From the NCBI RefSeq assembly GCF_011764485.1, contig NZ_AP022848.1:2942001-3006000 (forward strand): DNA of 64,000 nt, in the 5' to 3' direction. The position numbers and the translations under genes were made by a program. Source of the DNA: Bosea sp. ANAM02 (GTDB taxonomy: Bacteria > Pseudomonadota > Alphaproteobacteria > Rhizobiales > Beijerinckiaceae). The notes under the pieces were generated by a model, which made no database searches, was not told where the DNA came from, and saw only the letters and a program-made list of their open reading frames with translations. Shown here one piece after another: positions 28,291 through 37,437 of the stretch (positions within the stretch are counted from its first letter, which is position 1; each line of letters begins with the position of its first letter).

Positions 28291-28821
28291 TCAACCTGCC
28301 ATGTGGCGCAGCCAGAAGGCGAGATAGGCGGTCATCGAGGCGACCGTCAACAGAGCGACCAGGAGTTCACAGGCGAGCGCCAGCGAGCCGAGCTCGATGC
28401 CGAAGGCACGCGAGCCCAGTGCCAGCGCGGCGAAGCCGATCTGCGCCGCCGTATTGAGCTTGCTGACGACGATGGGCGCGATCGTCAGCGGCTTGTCGAG
28501 CAGCCAGGACAGGATCACCGCCGCCACGATCATGAGATCGCGCGCGACCACGAGCGCGACGAGCCAGACCGGGATCGCCCCGACCACGGCGAGCGTGATG
28601 TAGATCGAGACGATCAGCGCCTTGTCTGCGACCGGATCGAGCCAGGCCCCCAGCTCGCTCGCCATGCCGCAGCGCTTGGCGAGGAAGCCGTCGACCGCAT
28701 CCGAGATGCCGGCGACGACGAAGAGAATGAAGGCCGCCTGCCAGTTCGCGCCAGCGATCATGACGATGACCAGCGGCACCAGGAAAACGCGGCCGATGGT
28801 GATCAGATTGGGGATCGTCAT
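28291..28821 (-). CDS. CDP-alcohol phosphatidyltransferase
   Basis: 176-residue membrane enzyme of the CDP-OH family, which joins an alcohol to a CDP-linked lipid. The catalytic motif is present as DGFLAKRCGMASELGAWLDP followed by VADK, i.e. D-G-x2-A-K-x8-G-x3-D-x3-D with Lys where Arg is usual. Five or six helices follow. It is closest in shape to PgsA or cardiolipin-synthase-like CDP-DAG:glycerol-3-phosphate enzymes; which alcohol it uses cannot be settled. Start MTIPNLITIGRVFLVPLVI (ATG 28821); a longer start MGKAPAM is possible. Upstream of the AI-2E-type gene by 93 bp. Confidence 0.85.
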   Translation of the reverse strand: MTIPNLITIGRVFLVPLVIVMIAGANWQAAFILFVVAGISDAVDGFLAKRCGMASELGAWLDPVADKALIVSIYITLAVVGAIPVWLVALVVARDLMIVAAVILSWLLDKPLTIAPIVVSKLNTAAQIGFAALALGSRAFGIELGSLALACELLVALLTVASMTAYLAFWLRHMAG

Positions 28822-28890
28822 GGCGGGAGCTTTGCCCAATGCGCGATACGACGCCAGAGGCTCGTGCGCGTCACGTCACTTTTCCGCGCG

Positions 28891-29001
28891 GTCACCCCGA
28901 ACAAGCCGTCCATAAGGCGCCGATCCGGGATCCATGCCAGAACCTTCATCGGAAACGCTCCGGCATGGATCCCGGGTCTCCCTCCGGTCGCCCGGGATGA
29001 C
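28891..29001. repeat. Family D intergenic palindromic repeat
   Basis: Between the divergent CDP-alcohol transferase and purM genes. Outer arms GTCACCCCGAAC and CCCGGGATGAC; inner arms GATCCGGGATCCATGCCAG and CCGGCATGGATCCCGGG. The inner pair is shared with 38498-38591. Confidence 0.75.
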
Positions 29002-29102
29002 GCGGGTTGGTCTGTGAGAAACCAACAATGCGCCCGCATATGCCTTGCCAGCGCGGGCGCGCTTGCCTATCGCTCGCGCGAGCAGAAGGAAGGCGACACG
29101 CA

Positions 29103-30172
<1,070 letters not shown>

Positions 30173-30176
<4 letters not shown>

Positions 30177-30802
30177 GCGCCGCCCCTCCCCGCAAGCGCG
30201 TCGGGGTGCTGATCTCCGGGCGCGGCTCCAACATGGTCTCGCTGGCTGAGGCCGCGCAGGCGCCGGCCTATCCGGCCGAGATCGCGCTGGTCATCTCGAA
30301 CATCCCCGATGTCGCCGGGCTCGATCGCGCACGCGATTTCGGCATCGCCACCGCGACGGTCGATCACCGCTCTTTCGGCAAGGACCGCGAGGCCTTCGAG
30401 CGCGCGGTCGATGAAGTGCTGCGGATCAACCAGATCGACCTCATCGTGCTCGCCGGCTTCATGCGCATCCTGACGCCCTGGTTCGTGGCGCGCTGGGAAG
30501 GGCGGATGATCAACATCCACCCCTCGCTGCTGCCCTTGTTCAAGGGTACGCATACGCATCGGCAGGCTCTGGAGGCCGGCGTCGCGGAACATGGCTGCTC
30601 GGTGCATTTCGTCGTGCCCGAGCTCGATGCCGGCCCGGTGATCCTGCAGGCGAAGGTGCCGGTCCTCCCCGGCGACGACGAGGAGACGCTGTCCACGCGA
30701 GTCCTCGTCGAGGAGCACAAGCTCTATCCCGCGGCGCTGGCCGAGGTCGCCTCCGGCCGCGCGACGCTCGCAGACGGCGCGGTCGTCCGCGGCGGGGAAT
30801 GA
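30173..30802 (+). CDS. purN: Phosphoribosylglycinamide formyltransferase (PurN)
   Basis: 209-residue folate-dependent formyltransferase that makes FGAR from GAR. Motifs: [15 protein letters not shown] (GAR phosphate loop), the catalytic segment [20 protein letters not shown] (Asn-His pair with the downstream Asp in [11 protein letters not shown]) and GCSVHFV. It starts with GTG inside the purM stop codon overlap. A 15-bp palindrome GAGACTTAAAGTCTC directly follows and overlaps the stop by two bases. Confidence 0.96.
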
Positions 30803-30976
30803 GACTTAAAGTCTCTGACAAATCCGGCATCGAGACTCGCGGGCTTTGCTGGAGGTTCTCAGGGTTCACTTCAGACATGGCGCGGTCGCGCCGGGAGCGC
30901 ACCACAGCCCCTTCCGGGCCCGTGCGAAGCTTCCTACGTTGGGAGGCGAGGCCTCCCGCCTGAAAGGAAGCGACCG

Positions 30977-31684
30977 ATGTCCGAAGCCCCCGCCAAGCCG
31001 ATCGACCTCTATTACTGGCCGACGCCGAACGGCTTCAAGATCACCATCATGCTCGAAGAGCTCGGGCTGCCCTACGCGATCGTCCCGGTGAATATCGGCA
31101 AGGGCGACCAGTTCAAGCCGGATTTCCTGGCGATCTCGCCGAACAACCGCATGCCGGCGATCGTCGATCCCGACGGGCCGGACGGCAAGCCGATCTCGGT
31201 CTTCGAATCCGGCGCGATCCTGCAATATCTCGGCCGCAAGACCGGCCAGTTCTATCCGCAGGACGAGCGCGCCCGCGTCGAGGTCGACGAATGGCTGTTC
31301 TGGCAGATGGGCGGCTTCGGCCCGATGCTCGGCCAGACCCATCATTTCCGCCTCTATGCGCCCGAGCCGGTGCCCTATGCGATCGACCGCTACACCAACG
31401 AGGCGAACCGCCTTTACGGCGTGCTGAACAAGCGCCTCGAAGGCCGCGACTATATCTGTGGCGACTATTCGATCGCCGACATGGCCTGCATCGGCTGGGC
31501 CCGCGGGTGGGAAAAGCAGGGCCAGGACCTCAAGCAGTTCCCGAACGTCGCGCACTGGCTGGAGACGATGCTGGCGCGGCCCGCCGTGCAGCGCGGCATC
31601 AAGGTCGGCGAGGACTTGCGCAACCCGGCCGGCATCAGCACGCCCGAGGAGAAGGCGGTCCTGTTCGGCCAGAAGGCGCGGTGA
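30977..31684 (+). CDS. Glutathione S-transferase family disulfide oxidoreductase, YfcG/Ure2p-like
   Basis: 235-residue cytosolic GST. The N-terminal thioredoxin-like domain has YYWPTPNGFKITIMLEELG, with the Thr-Pro-Asn-Gly motif that replaces a catalytic Ser/Cys in YfcG-type enzymes, then NNRMPAIVDPDGPDG and SVFESGAILQYLGRK (glutathione-binding Glu-Ser). The C-terminal helical domain ends with the conserved RPAVQRGIKV. Such proteins reduce disulfides with glutathione and help against oxidative stress. AAGGAAG lies 6 nt before the ATG. Single gene, probably with its own promoter in the 174 bp upstream. Confidence 0.92.
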   Translation: MSEAPAKPIDLYYWPTPNGFKITIMLEELGLPYAIVPVNIGKGDQFKPDFLAISPNNRMPAIVDPDGPDGKPISVFESGAILQYLGRKTGQFYPQDERARVEVDEWLFWQMGGFGPMLGQTHHFRLYAPEPVPYAIDRYTNEANRLYGVLNKRLEGRDYICGDYSIADMACIGWARGWEKQGQDLKQFPNVAHWLETMLARPAVQRGIKVGEDLRNPAGISTPEEKAVLFGQKAR

Positions 31685-31713
31685 GCGCGGGCTGTCATCG
31701 AAAGCACAGGCGG

Positions 31714-31803
31714 CATGGTCGGGCTTGTCCCGACCATGCACGTCTTTGGCTGATGCAAGGCCGCGTTCAAGACGTGGATGGTCGCCAAAAGGGCGAGCAT
31801 GAC
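31714..31803. repeat. Family C palindromic repeat (solo copy)
   Basis: Starts CATGGTCGGGCTTGTCCCGACCATGCACGTCTT and ends AAGACGTGGATGG...AGGGCGAGCATGACG (each shown arm is broken here by dots). Arms CACGTCTT and AAGACGTG form the centre. The same unit sits inside family B-like arms at 7421-7511 and 60903-60996. Confidence 0.75.
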
Positions 31804-31810
31804 GTCGAGT

Positions 31811-32197
31811 TCAGTTCATCCGATTCCACTTCACCGAGCGGCAGATCAGCCCGCCCATGACGCAGCCGGCCGTGGTCAGCGTATTGCCGGAGAGCGTCAT
31901 CGTGCCCGAATAGGTCTTGCCGTCCTCCGGGTTGAAGGCGCTGCCGCTCCACTTGTTCGCGCCGTTCGGCTTCATGTCGTAGAAAATGCGCTGGCCGACC
32001 TTAGCCGGGCCGCTCGTGTCCTTGAGCCAGGAGAGCGAGCCGCAGAGCGCCTCGCCGCACTTCGTGAAGCGCACGCGCGAGGCGCCGGTGTCGCGCTCCC
32101 AGGTGCCGACGACCTCTTGTGCCGCGGCGCCTGAGACACCCGCCAGCAGGCCGAGCGCGGCGAAGGCAGCGAGTTTCGCTCCGGTTCCGTGATGCAT
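31811..32197 (-). CDS. DUF2147 family secreted protein
   Basis: 128 residues with a signal peptide (MHHGTGAKLAAFAALGLLAGVSGAAAQ) and a mature domain of the DUF2147 type: VVGTWERDTGASRVRFTKCGEALCGSLSWLKD, FNPEDGKTYSGTMTLSGNTL and the C-terminal GCVMGGLICRSVKWNR with the paired Cys. This compact beta-barrel-like family is common in alphaproteobacteria; no activity is known. GGGAGG stands 6 nt before the ATG. It converges with the GST gene, with a family C repeat between them. Confidence 0.87.
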   Translation of the reverse strand: MHHGTGAKLAAFAALGLLAGVSGAAAQEVVGTWERDTGASRVRFTKCGEALCGSLSWLKDTSGPAKVGQRIFYDMKPNGANKWSGSAFNPEDGKTYSGTMTLSGNTLTTAGCVMGGLICRSVKWNRMN

Positions 32198-32550
32198 CCG
32201 ATCCTCCCGTAATCGACCAGCTATGGCTGCATGGTTCAGATATGAACTATATCGCGGATTTCGCCGGGCTCCAAGCTGTCGTTGCGGAAGAGGTTTCCGC
32301 TGCTTCCGTTGCGCAAGGTAAATCCATTCTCAACGGGCGTGGCGATGACGCAAGATCAGGCCATTGAATTCATTCGGCTTCTCGCGATTCCGAGATGAAT
32401 CCTTCGTTGATTTAACCGCTTGATGACGTCTCGTTGAGACTCGATTCATCGCGAAATTTAGGACGCATTTTAAAGATCGGGCCCAGTCTCGCCCTCATCA
32501 GCCGGGGCCTTGGACGGGTGGCCGGCACAACGACAAGAGGGTGGTTTGTC
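32198..32550. other. Gap with the promoter region of the Sel1-like gene
   Basis: 353 bp without a supported gene. The part 32370-32480 is clearly richer in A+T than its surroundings (AATTTAGGACGCATTTTAAA), as expected of a promoter and leader. A 41-codon frame starting at ATG 32242 has no ribosome-binding site and is not called. Confidence 0.4.
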
Positions 32551-32820
32551 ATGGCACGCATGGAGATGAGCGCGGTTCCCGCTTCGCTGGTGATACCGGC
32601 AGAGGTGTCGGCGGAAGCCTATTACGAACTCGGCCTGATGCACGCCTCGGGGCGCGCCGGGGCCGTCGATCTGGTCAAGGCGCAGACCTGGTTCAATGTA
32701 GCCTTTGCCCGCGGCTGTGCCCGGGCCGCGGCGCATCGCCAGGAACTGGCTCTCGAAATGAACCGCGACGAGATCGCAACGGCCTTGCGCGAGGCCCGCG
32801 CCTTCCTGACGCGGCATTGA
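32551..32820 (+). CDS. Small Sel1/TPR-like repeat protein
   Basis: 89 residues, soluble, no signal peptide. The central segment AYYELGLMHASGRAGAVDLVKAQTWFNVAFARGCARAAAHRQEL matches a Sel1-type repeat (paired helices with the A-x2-G-x-M/Y pattern), followed by one extra helix (RDEIATALREARAFLTRH). Sel1 proteins act as adaptors in protein complexes. Homologues of this length with the MARMEMSAV... type of start occur as stand-alone genes in Hyphomicrobiales. GAGGG lies about 11 nt before ATG 32551. Confidence 0.72.
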   Translation: MARMEMSAVPASLVIPAEVSAEAYYELGLMHASGRAGAVDLVKAQTWFNVAFARGCARAAAHRQELALEMNRDEIATALREARAFLTRH

Positions 32821-32863
32821 GGCCACGTTCGGCACCCATAAGGATGGCGCCCTGCGGCGCCGT

Positions 32864-32998
32864 TCAGAACGCCGCGACGCCGCCCGAGGGCGGGGGCTGG
32901 TTGCCCCTGCGATCCCGGGTGATGGAATCGGGCGTGACCGACAGGATTTCACAAAGCAGCGCCAGGCAGCTGGCGAAGGCGAGACCAATGAGCAGCAT
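32864..32998 (-). CDS. Tiny membrane protein, 44 residues
   Basis: Starts MLLIGLAFASCLALLCEILS, a single hydrophobic helix of about 19 residues with two Cys, followed by a polar tail with RDRRGNQPPPSGG and the end VAAF. It is called because a perfect AAGGAG ribosome-binding site lies 7 nt before the ATG and the frame has the codon preferences of its neighbours. It lies in the 342-bp gap between the Sel1-like gene and ndk, on the opposite strand. No function known to me. Confidence 0.55.
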   Translation of the reverse strand: MLLIGLAFASCLALLCEILSVTPDSITRDRRGNQPPPSGGVAAF

Positions 32999-33162
32999 AG
33001 GCAGGCTCCTTGACGTCAACGCCGTAATCTAACATCGAATTGAGCCGCCGGCTCATCGATTTCGGGCATGACGGCCCTGCGCACGAGCCTTGTGGGGTGC
33101 GAAGGCGGCAGCTATAAGCGCGCCGCATTTCCCTTTTCCGTACCCCTTCCAAGGATCGATCG

Positions 33163-33585
33163 ATGGCTGTCCAGCGTACCTTCTCCATTCTCAAGCCCGA
33201 CGCGACGAAGCGCAATCTCACCGGCGCGGTCAACGCGGTCATCGAGAAGGCTGGCCTGCGCATCGTCGCGCAGAAGCGCATCCAGATGACCAAGGCCCAG
33301 GCCGAGACCTTCTATGCCGTCCACTCGGCCCGTCCGTTCTTCGGCGAGCTCGTCGAGTTCATGACCTCCGGCCCGGTCGTCGTGCAGGTCCTGGAAGGCG
33401 AGGACGGCATCGCCAAGTATCGCGAAGTGATGGGAGCCACCAACCCGGCCAACGCGGCCGAGGGCACCGTCCGCAAGCTCTTCGCGCTTTCGGTCGGCGA
33501 GAACACCGTGCACGGCTCGGATGCTCCGGAGACCGCCGCGATCGAGATCGCGCAGTTCTTCTCGGGCAACGAGATCGTCGGCTGA
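33163..33585 (+). CDS. ndk: Nucleoside diphosphate kinase
   Basis: 140-residue enzyme that balances nucleoside triphosphates by phosphate transfer through a His intermediate. Segments [64 protein letters not shown] and the active site NTVHGSD with His 117 are all there. Its own terminator follows. Housekeeping, single gene. Confidence 0.97.
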   Translation: MAVQRTFSILKPDATKRNLTGAVNAVIEKAGLRIVAQKRIQMTKAQAETFYAVHSARPFFGELVEFMTSGPVVVQVLEGEDGIAKYREVMGATNPANAAEGTVRKLFALSVGENTVHGSDAPETAAIEIAQFFSGNEIVG

Positions 33586-33610
33586 TTTCAGCCGCCTGCT
33601 GAAAAGCGGA

Positions 33611-33644
33611 AAGGCGCGCCGGTTTCCGGCCCGCCTTTTCTTTT
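33611..33644 (+). terminator. Rho-independent terminator of ndk
   Basis: Stem AAGGCGcGCCGG / CCGGCcCGCCTT (one C-C mismatch), 3-nt loop TTT, then TTCTTTT. 25 bp after the ndk stop. Confidence 0.8.
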
Positions 33645-33695
33645 GCGTATCGCGCACCGCGGCGGGGCGAGGCCCCGCTCCGGCATGGCGGCTTC

Positions 33696-34538
33696 TCAGA
33701 GCCCGAAGGAGTAGTTCGATCCCGTGTCGAACGAATAGCTCGCCGACAGGCCGATGGTGAGCGAATCCCGCGAGCCGAACGGCCTGACGATCGGGGAGCG
33801 CGTGGCGTCGCCGACGAGGCGCTTGTACTCGACATAGGCCGTGGTCTTGAGCTGCTCGGACCAGTGATAGGTGACCTGCGCCAGCGCGCCGACCGTGTGG
33901 ACGCCGGCATTGTAGCGCTGCAGCAGACCGCCGGTGCCGGGCATCGCGCCGCCGGTGCCGAAATAGGTCCGGACATAGTCGGCGGAGGTGATCCGCATGC
34001 GCGGGCCGATGCCGAGCGTCCAGGTGCCGACGGTCGAGAAAGCATCGAGCTTGAAATCGGCGACGACGCCGTCATGGGCGGCGACGCCGCGGCGCAGGTC
34101 GACGCGGCCGCGCAGCCAGGAGGTCGGATAGAACTCGGCGAAGCCGCCGAGCTCGGCTCCGAACTTGGTGGCCGGTACGGCGACGAGAGCCGGGTTGACC
34201 TTGGCCGAGCGCTTCCAGAGCAGGTCGCCCGAGAAGCCGATGCGCCAGCCCTGGCCGGAGAAGACGCCGATGCTGAGCATCGCATCGTCCTCGGCGCTCC
34301 ACCACGTGCTCTTCAGGCCGCGGCCGAGCGAGATGATCGGGCGGGCGCGGAAGACGTAATCGTCCGAGCCGGTATAGTCGGGCTGGTAGCGCACGCCGGC
34401 GCCCAGCGTGATGTACCAGTTCTGCGCCGACTGGGGCGAGGTCAGGGTCGAGTAGTCCCGTGACTGGGCCTGAGCCTGGCCCGAAAGGGACAGGGCGAGG
34501 CAGGTCGAAAGACCCGCCAGATACGCAACGCAACGCAT
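33696..34538 (-). CDS. MipA/OmpV family outer-membrane protein
   Basis: 280 residues: signal peptide MRCVAYLAGLSTCLALSLSGQAQAQ, then a beta-barrel of the MipA/OmpV family (WYITLGAGVRYQPDYTGSDDYVFRARPIISLGRG near the start in separate strands, DLRRGVAAHDGVVADFKLD, TYHWSEQLKTTAYVEYKRLVG, and an aromatic C-terminal strand ending YSFGL). In E. coli MipA links MltA to PBP1B; in many bacteria the family answers to envelope stress or metals. ATG 34538 gives a clean signal peptide; a longer start at 34559 is possible. Convergent with ndk. Confidence 0.88.
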   Translation of the reverse strand: MRCVAYLAGLSTCLALSLSGQAQAQSRDYSTLTSPQSAQNWYITLGAGVRYQPDYTGSDDYVFRARPIISLGRGLKSTWWSAEDDAMLSIGVFSGQGWRIGFSGDLLWKRSAKVNPALVAVPATKFGAELGGFAEFYPTSWLRGRVDLRRGVAAHDGVVADFKLDAFSTVGTWTLGIGPRMRITSADYVRTYFGTGGAMPGTGGLLQRYNAGVHTVGALAQVTYHWSEQLKTTAYVEYKRLVGDATRSPIVRPFGSRDSLTIGLSASYSFDTGSNYSFGL

Positions 34539-34765
34539 GATCCACAACTCCGACGCCATGGCGTCTCCGATAGGCGATGCCCGCAATCTGGCGGAGGAGG
34601 TTTAATGGGCGGTTAAGGTTCCCATTTCGTTATATTCAGCATTATCAAGCGGTTGATCTTGCGGAGCCGCATGCGTTGCGAGGTTTGTCGGCCGTCGGCA
34701 TGCCGTCATGGGCGCCCCGCAGTCCGGCAGGCGCCGATCACGCTCCCTTGTTGCAGGCGCCTGCT

Positions 34766-35146
34766 CTAGCATTCGCTGCACGTGGGAGGATAGTAGGCGG
34801 GGCCGCGCTGCCCGCCTCGATAACCCCGGCCGCCATAGCCCGGGCCGCCATAGCCTCTCCCGTCATAGTCCGGGGCACGGCCATAGCCCGGACCATAGCC
34901 ATAGGCCCGGCCGCGGCCATATCCGGGCAGCCGGCCGACCGGTCCGCCCAACTGGCGACAGCCGTAAGCGTTGCAGGTCGATCGCGTATAGACGCCCGTG
35001 CGCTGATCGATGCAGCTTTGAGGCGTGCACACCATCTGAACGCGATGGATGTCCGTACGCGACGGAAGCCCCGCCACCGGCATGGCATGGGCAGCCGTCG
35101 CAAGCATTCCGAAAAGCATTACCGGTGCGATAGCTGAGAACCGCAT
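34766..35146 (-). CDS. Secreted Gly/Tyr/Arg-rich protein, hypothetical
   Basis: 126 residues with a signal peptide (MRFSAIAPVMLFGMLATAAHA). The first half of the mature part has four Cys (MVCTPQSCIDQRTGVYTRST and CNAYGCRQL); the second half is a low-complexity tract of Gly, Tyr, Arg and Pro (GYGRGRAYGYGPGYGR ...) ending YYPPTCSEC with two more Cys. GGAGGAAA lies 8-9 nt before the ATG. Similar proteins are frequent in Bosea-like bacteria; an envelope or matrix role is a guess. Confidence 0.75.
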   Translation of the reverse strand: MRFSAIAPVMLFGMLATAAHAMPVAGLPSRTDIHRVQMVCTPQSCIDQRTGVYTRSTCNAYGCRQLGGPVGRLPGYGRGRAYGYGPGYGRAPDYDGRGYGGPGYGGRGYRGGQRGPAYYPPTCSEC

Positions 35147-35558
35147 TGAGGTTTCCTCCTGCCGCGATGATCGTCCGCTGGACCTGAACGAATCCTGACA
35201 GCCCCGGTTCCGTATCGCCTGCCGGCTGCTGTTTCGCGCCCGGACGGGCGGCCCGTGACGGCGAGGGGCCGCCGCCGGCCCTGGCGAGCGGGTCGGGACC
35301 TCCAGTCACCGGCCCGCTCATCCTTGTGGTTTCCGGCACCGCGAGCCCGGATATGACATGGTCCGAGAGAGATGGCCGCCAACGCCCCGCGCCGTGTCGA
35401 TTCTTGAAGAAACAAGATCGATCCCGTCGTCACCCGGATTTCGGCTGGCCGATCTCTCCCCATAAGCCCCGGCAGCGCGATTACCGGTCGTTAATCGATC
35501 ACGGGAAGAATGGGCCGCGGAGCCGGCGTGGCTCTGCGAAAGCACTCCAGGAGGAGCG
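35147..35558. other. Gap before the 27-residue gene
   Basis: 412 bp in which I find no convincing gene. Frames of 78-158 codons crossing it on either strand have no ribosome-binding site and read against the usual codon pattern. The stretch at 35485-35500 (GTCGTTAATCGATCACGG) is AT-richer and could be part of a promoter for the tiny gene at 35559. Confidence 0.4.
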
Positions 35559-35642
35559 ATGATCATGAACGTGGCGATCCTCTGGCTGCTCTGCGCGGCG
35601 GTGTTCCTCGAACTGGCCGAGAGCGCGCCCGAGATCGACTGA
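35559..35642 (+). CDS. Tiny membrane protein, 27 residues
   Basis: MIMNVAILWLLCAAVFLELA followed by ESAPEID and a stop: one hydrophobic helix and a short acidic tail. The case rests on an ideal ribosome-binding site (CCAGGAGGAGCG directly before the ATG) and on the clear membrane-segment pattern. There is 259 bp to the next gene on the same strand. Single-helix proteins of this kind often regulate larger membrane proteins, but nothing is known of this one. Confidence 0.5.
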   Translation: MIMNVAILWLLCAAVFLELAESAPEID

Positions 35643-35901
35643 TCGTTGCCCAGCAACGACTAAGCCGCCCGGCCCAAACGGGTACTGGGACACCGGCCAT
35701 CTGGCATTGACCGACTGCACAAGGGCTTCGAAGCGGCCGGCAAGACCGCGGGGGCGCGTCGAACGGGTCGCACCGCCCATGAAATCGGCATTCCCGGAGC
35801 AGTCCGCCTCTTGACCTTGCGGCCGCTCTATGGCCATGCCGAAGCACGGGCTCGGCATCCTGGTCTTCGCTGCGCTCCGTTCTCGAAGGGCAGGCGGAAT
35901 C

Positions 35902-36264
35902 ATGAAGATGCGGCGGATGGGTGCGGTCGTTCTGGCCGGTGGTTTGTCGATTCTGGCGAGCGTTTCGGCTTATGCCGCGAGCAGCTCGACGACCTTGCCG
36001 CCGCCGGACCCGACGGCGAAGAACCTGACGCCCTACATGATCCAGCTGCGCGCCTTCGACGCCTGCCTGATAACGCAGTCGCAGCTCATGGGCACGACGC
36101 GCGAGGCTGTCCACACCCCTTGCAGCTGCTACGCCAAGGGCACGGTCAACGCGATGACCAAGGACGAGATCCAGGCCTTCCGCGACACCGGCTATTTCAA
36201 CGATACGGCCCGCGAGAAGGGCTTGCGCTTCGTCGACCAGTGCAAGCTGAAGCGGCCGTTCTGA
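35902..36264 (+). CDS. Small secreted protein, hypothetical
   Basis: 120 residues: signal peptide MKMRRMGAVVLAGGLSILASVSAYAA, then a soluble domain with three Cys (DACLITQSQLMG, HTPCSCYAKGTVNAM) and a C-terminal QCKLKRPF, a fourth. The pattern CxCYAKG...MTKDEI...F...GYF resembles small periplasmic proteins of Hyphomicrobiales without known function. The upstream frame is open from 35830, but the signal peptide begins at 35902. Confidence 0.75.
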   Translation: MKMRRMGAVVLAGGLSILASVSAYAASSSTTLPPPDPTAKNLTPYMIQLRAFDACLITQSQLMGTTREAVHTPCSCYAKGTVNAMTKDEIQAFRDTGYFNDTAREKGLRFVDQCKLKRPF

Positions 36265-36308
36265 GCTGACGACCGCGCCGGCTTTCGCACTCTCTTGGAA
36301 TGCGCGGA

Positions 36309-36342
36309 TCATCCCGGCACCGGAGGGAAACCCGGGATGACC
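36309..36342. repeat. Family D short hairpin
   Basis: TCATCCCGG...CCGGGATGACC with 12 bases between, a minimal copy of the family D outer arms. It lies between the secreted protein and the WYL regulator. Confidence 0.5.
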
Positions 36343-36514
36343 GCGCGTATGTCGGGGAAGCCCTCTCCTTTCCGCCTTGCTGCTGACAGACTGCTGACAG
36401 AAACTGTCAGCGCGGCTGAGCCATTCTGCCGCAGGTCCACATCATGATCCGTTCGGTCCCCGCGCTCGAACGGCGTGGCTGTTGGGCCAGGAGACGAGTG
36501 GGGGAGACGCCGCC

Positions 36515-37273
36515 GTGCAGCGCGCTGAACGATTGCTCGACATGATTCAGAGCCTGCGTCGCCGCAGGCGCCCCGTGACCGCCGAGACGCTGGCTTCCGA
36601 GCTCGATGTCTCCGTGCGCACAGTCTACCGCGACATCGGCGCGCTGGTGCGCCAGGGCGTTCCGGTGCGCGGCGAGGCCGGCATCGGCTATGTGCTCGAT
36701 GCCGGTTTCGACCTGCCGCCGCTGATGCTGTCGCCCGACGAGATCGAGGCCGTGCTGGTCGGCATGCGCTGGCTGAGCGAGCGCGCGGACCCTGTGTTGG
36801 CACGCGCCGCGGAGGATGTCGTCAGCAAGGTCGCGGCCGTGCTGCCCCCGCATCTGCGGCCGATCCTGCTCGACGGCGCGCTGTTCGCCGCGTCCCATCC
36901 CGGCGACGTGCCGGCCGACCAGGTCGATGTCGCGGCCGTGCGCGTCGCCATCCGCAACGGCCGCAAGCTCTCGATCCAGTACAGCGACGAGAGCGGCCAC
37001 GCGACTCAGCGCATGATCTGGCCGATCGGCATGACATTCTACGAGCGGGTTCGGATCGTCATCGCCTGGTGCGAACTCAGACAGGCCTTCCGCCATTTCC
37101 GCACGGACCGCATCACCGATCTCGTCGCGCTGGAGGAGCGCTACCCCGCCCGCCGCGCCGACCTTTTCCGCCGCTGGCAGAAAGAGGAAGAGAGAGCCCG
37201 CGAGGAATGGGAGCGCTGCAAGCGCGAAGGCGGTGGATTATCCGCGAACGCCGAAGGCAGCGTCGCGGCCTAG
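36515..37273 (+). CDS. HTH-WYL domain transcriptional regulator (YafY family)
   Basis: 252 residues. N-terminal winged helix of the HTH_11 type (QRAERLLDMIQSLRRRRRPV, then LASELDVSVRTVYRDIGALV), a middle part, and a WYL domain (about 130-210) where the usual Trp-Tyr-Leu appears in the region YSDESGHATQRMIWPIGMTF. A charged C-terminal tail (QKEEERAREEWERCKREGGG) follows. WYL regulators bind nucleic acids or nucleotides and often respond to DNA damage. GTG 36515 is chosen because GGGGGAGA lies about 8 nt upstream; TTG 36482 is an alternative. Confidence 0.88.
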   Translation: MQRAERLLDMIQSLRRRRRPVTAETLASELDVSVRTVYRDIGALVRQGVPVRGEAGIGYVLDAGFDLPPLMLSPDEIEAVLVGMRWLSERADPVLARAAEDVVSKVAAVLPPHLRPILLDGALFAASHPGDVPADQVDVAAVRVAIRNGRKLSIQYSDESGHATQRMIWPIGMTFYERVRIVIAWCELRQAFRHFRTDRITDLVALEERYPARRADLFRRWQKEEERAREEWERCKREGGGLSANAEGSVAA

Positions 37274-37437
37274 ATCAGATCGCGCCCTGTCGGACGCGGC
37301 AATGATGATCTATCTCCCTGATGACCTATCTCCTTATTGTCGCATCGGATAGCCAACACGATACGAAGTGTCTCGACGGGTTCCGGCGGAGCCCAAGCCG
37401 GGGATAACACTAGGCTCCCCGCGCCATCGGACGCCGC

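Noticed and set aside
32242..32367. 41-codon frame upstream of the Sel1-like gene
   Set aside because: No ribosome-binding site, weak codon bias; more likely part of a leader or promoter region.
37295..37345. Near-tandem repeat GATGATCTATCTCC / GATGACCTATCTCC after the WYL regulator gene
   Set aside because: Only two imperfect copies; no indication of function or of a longer array.
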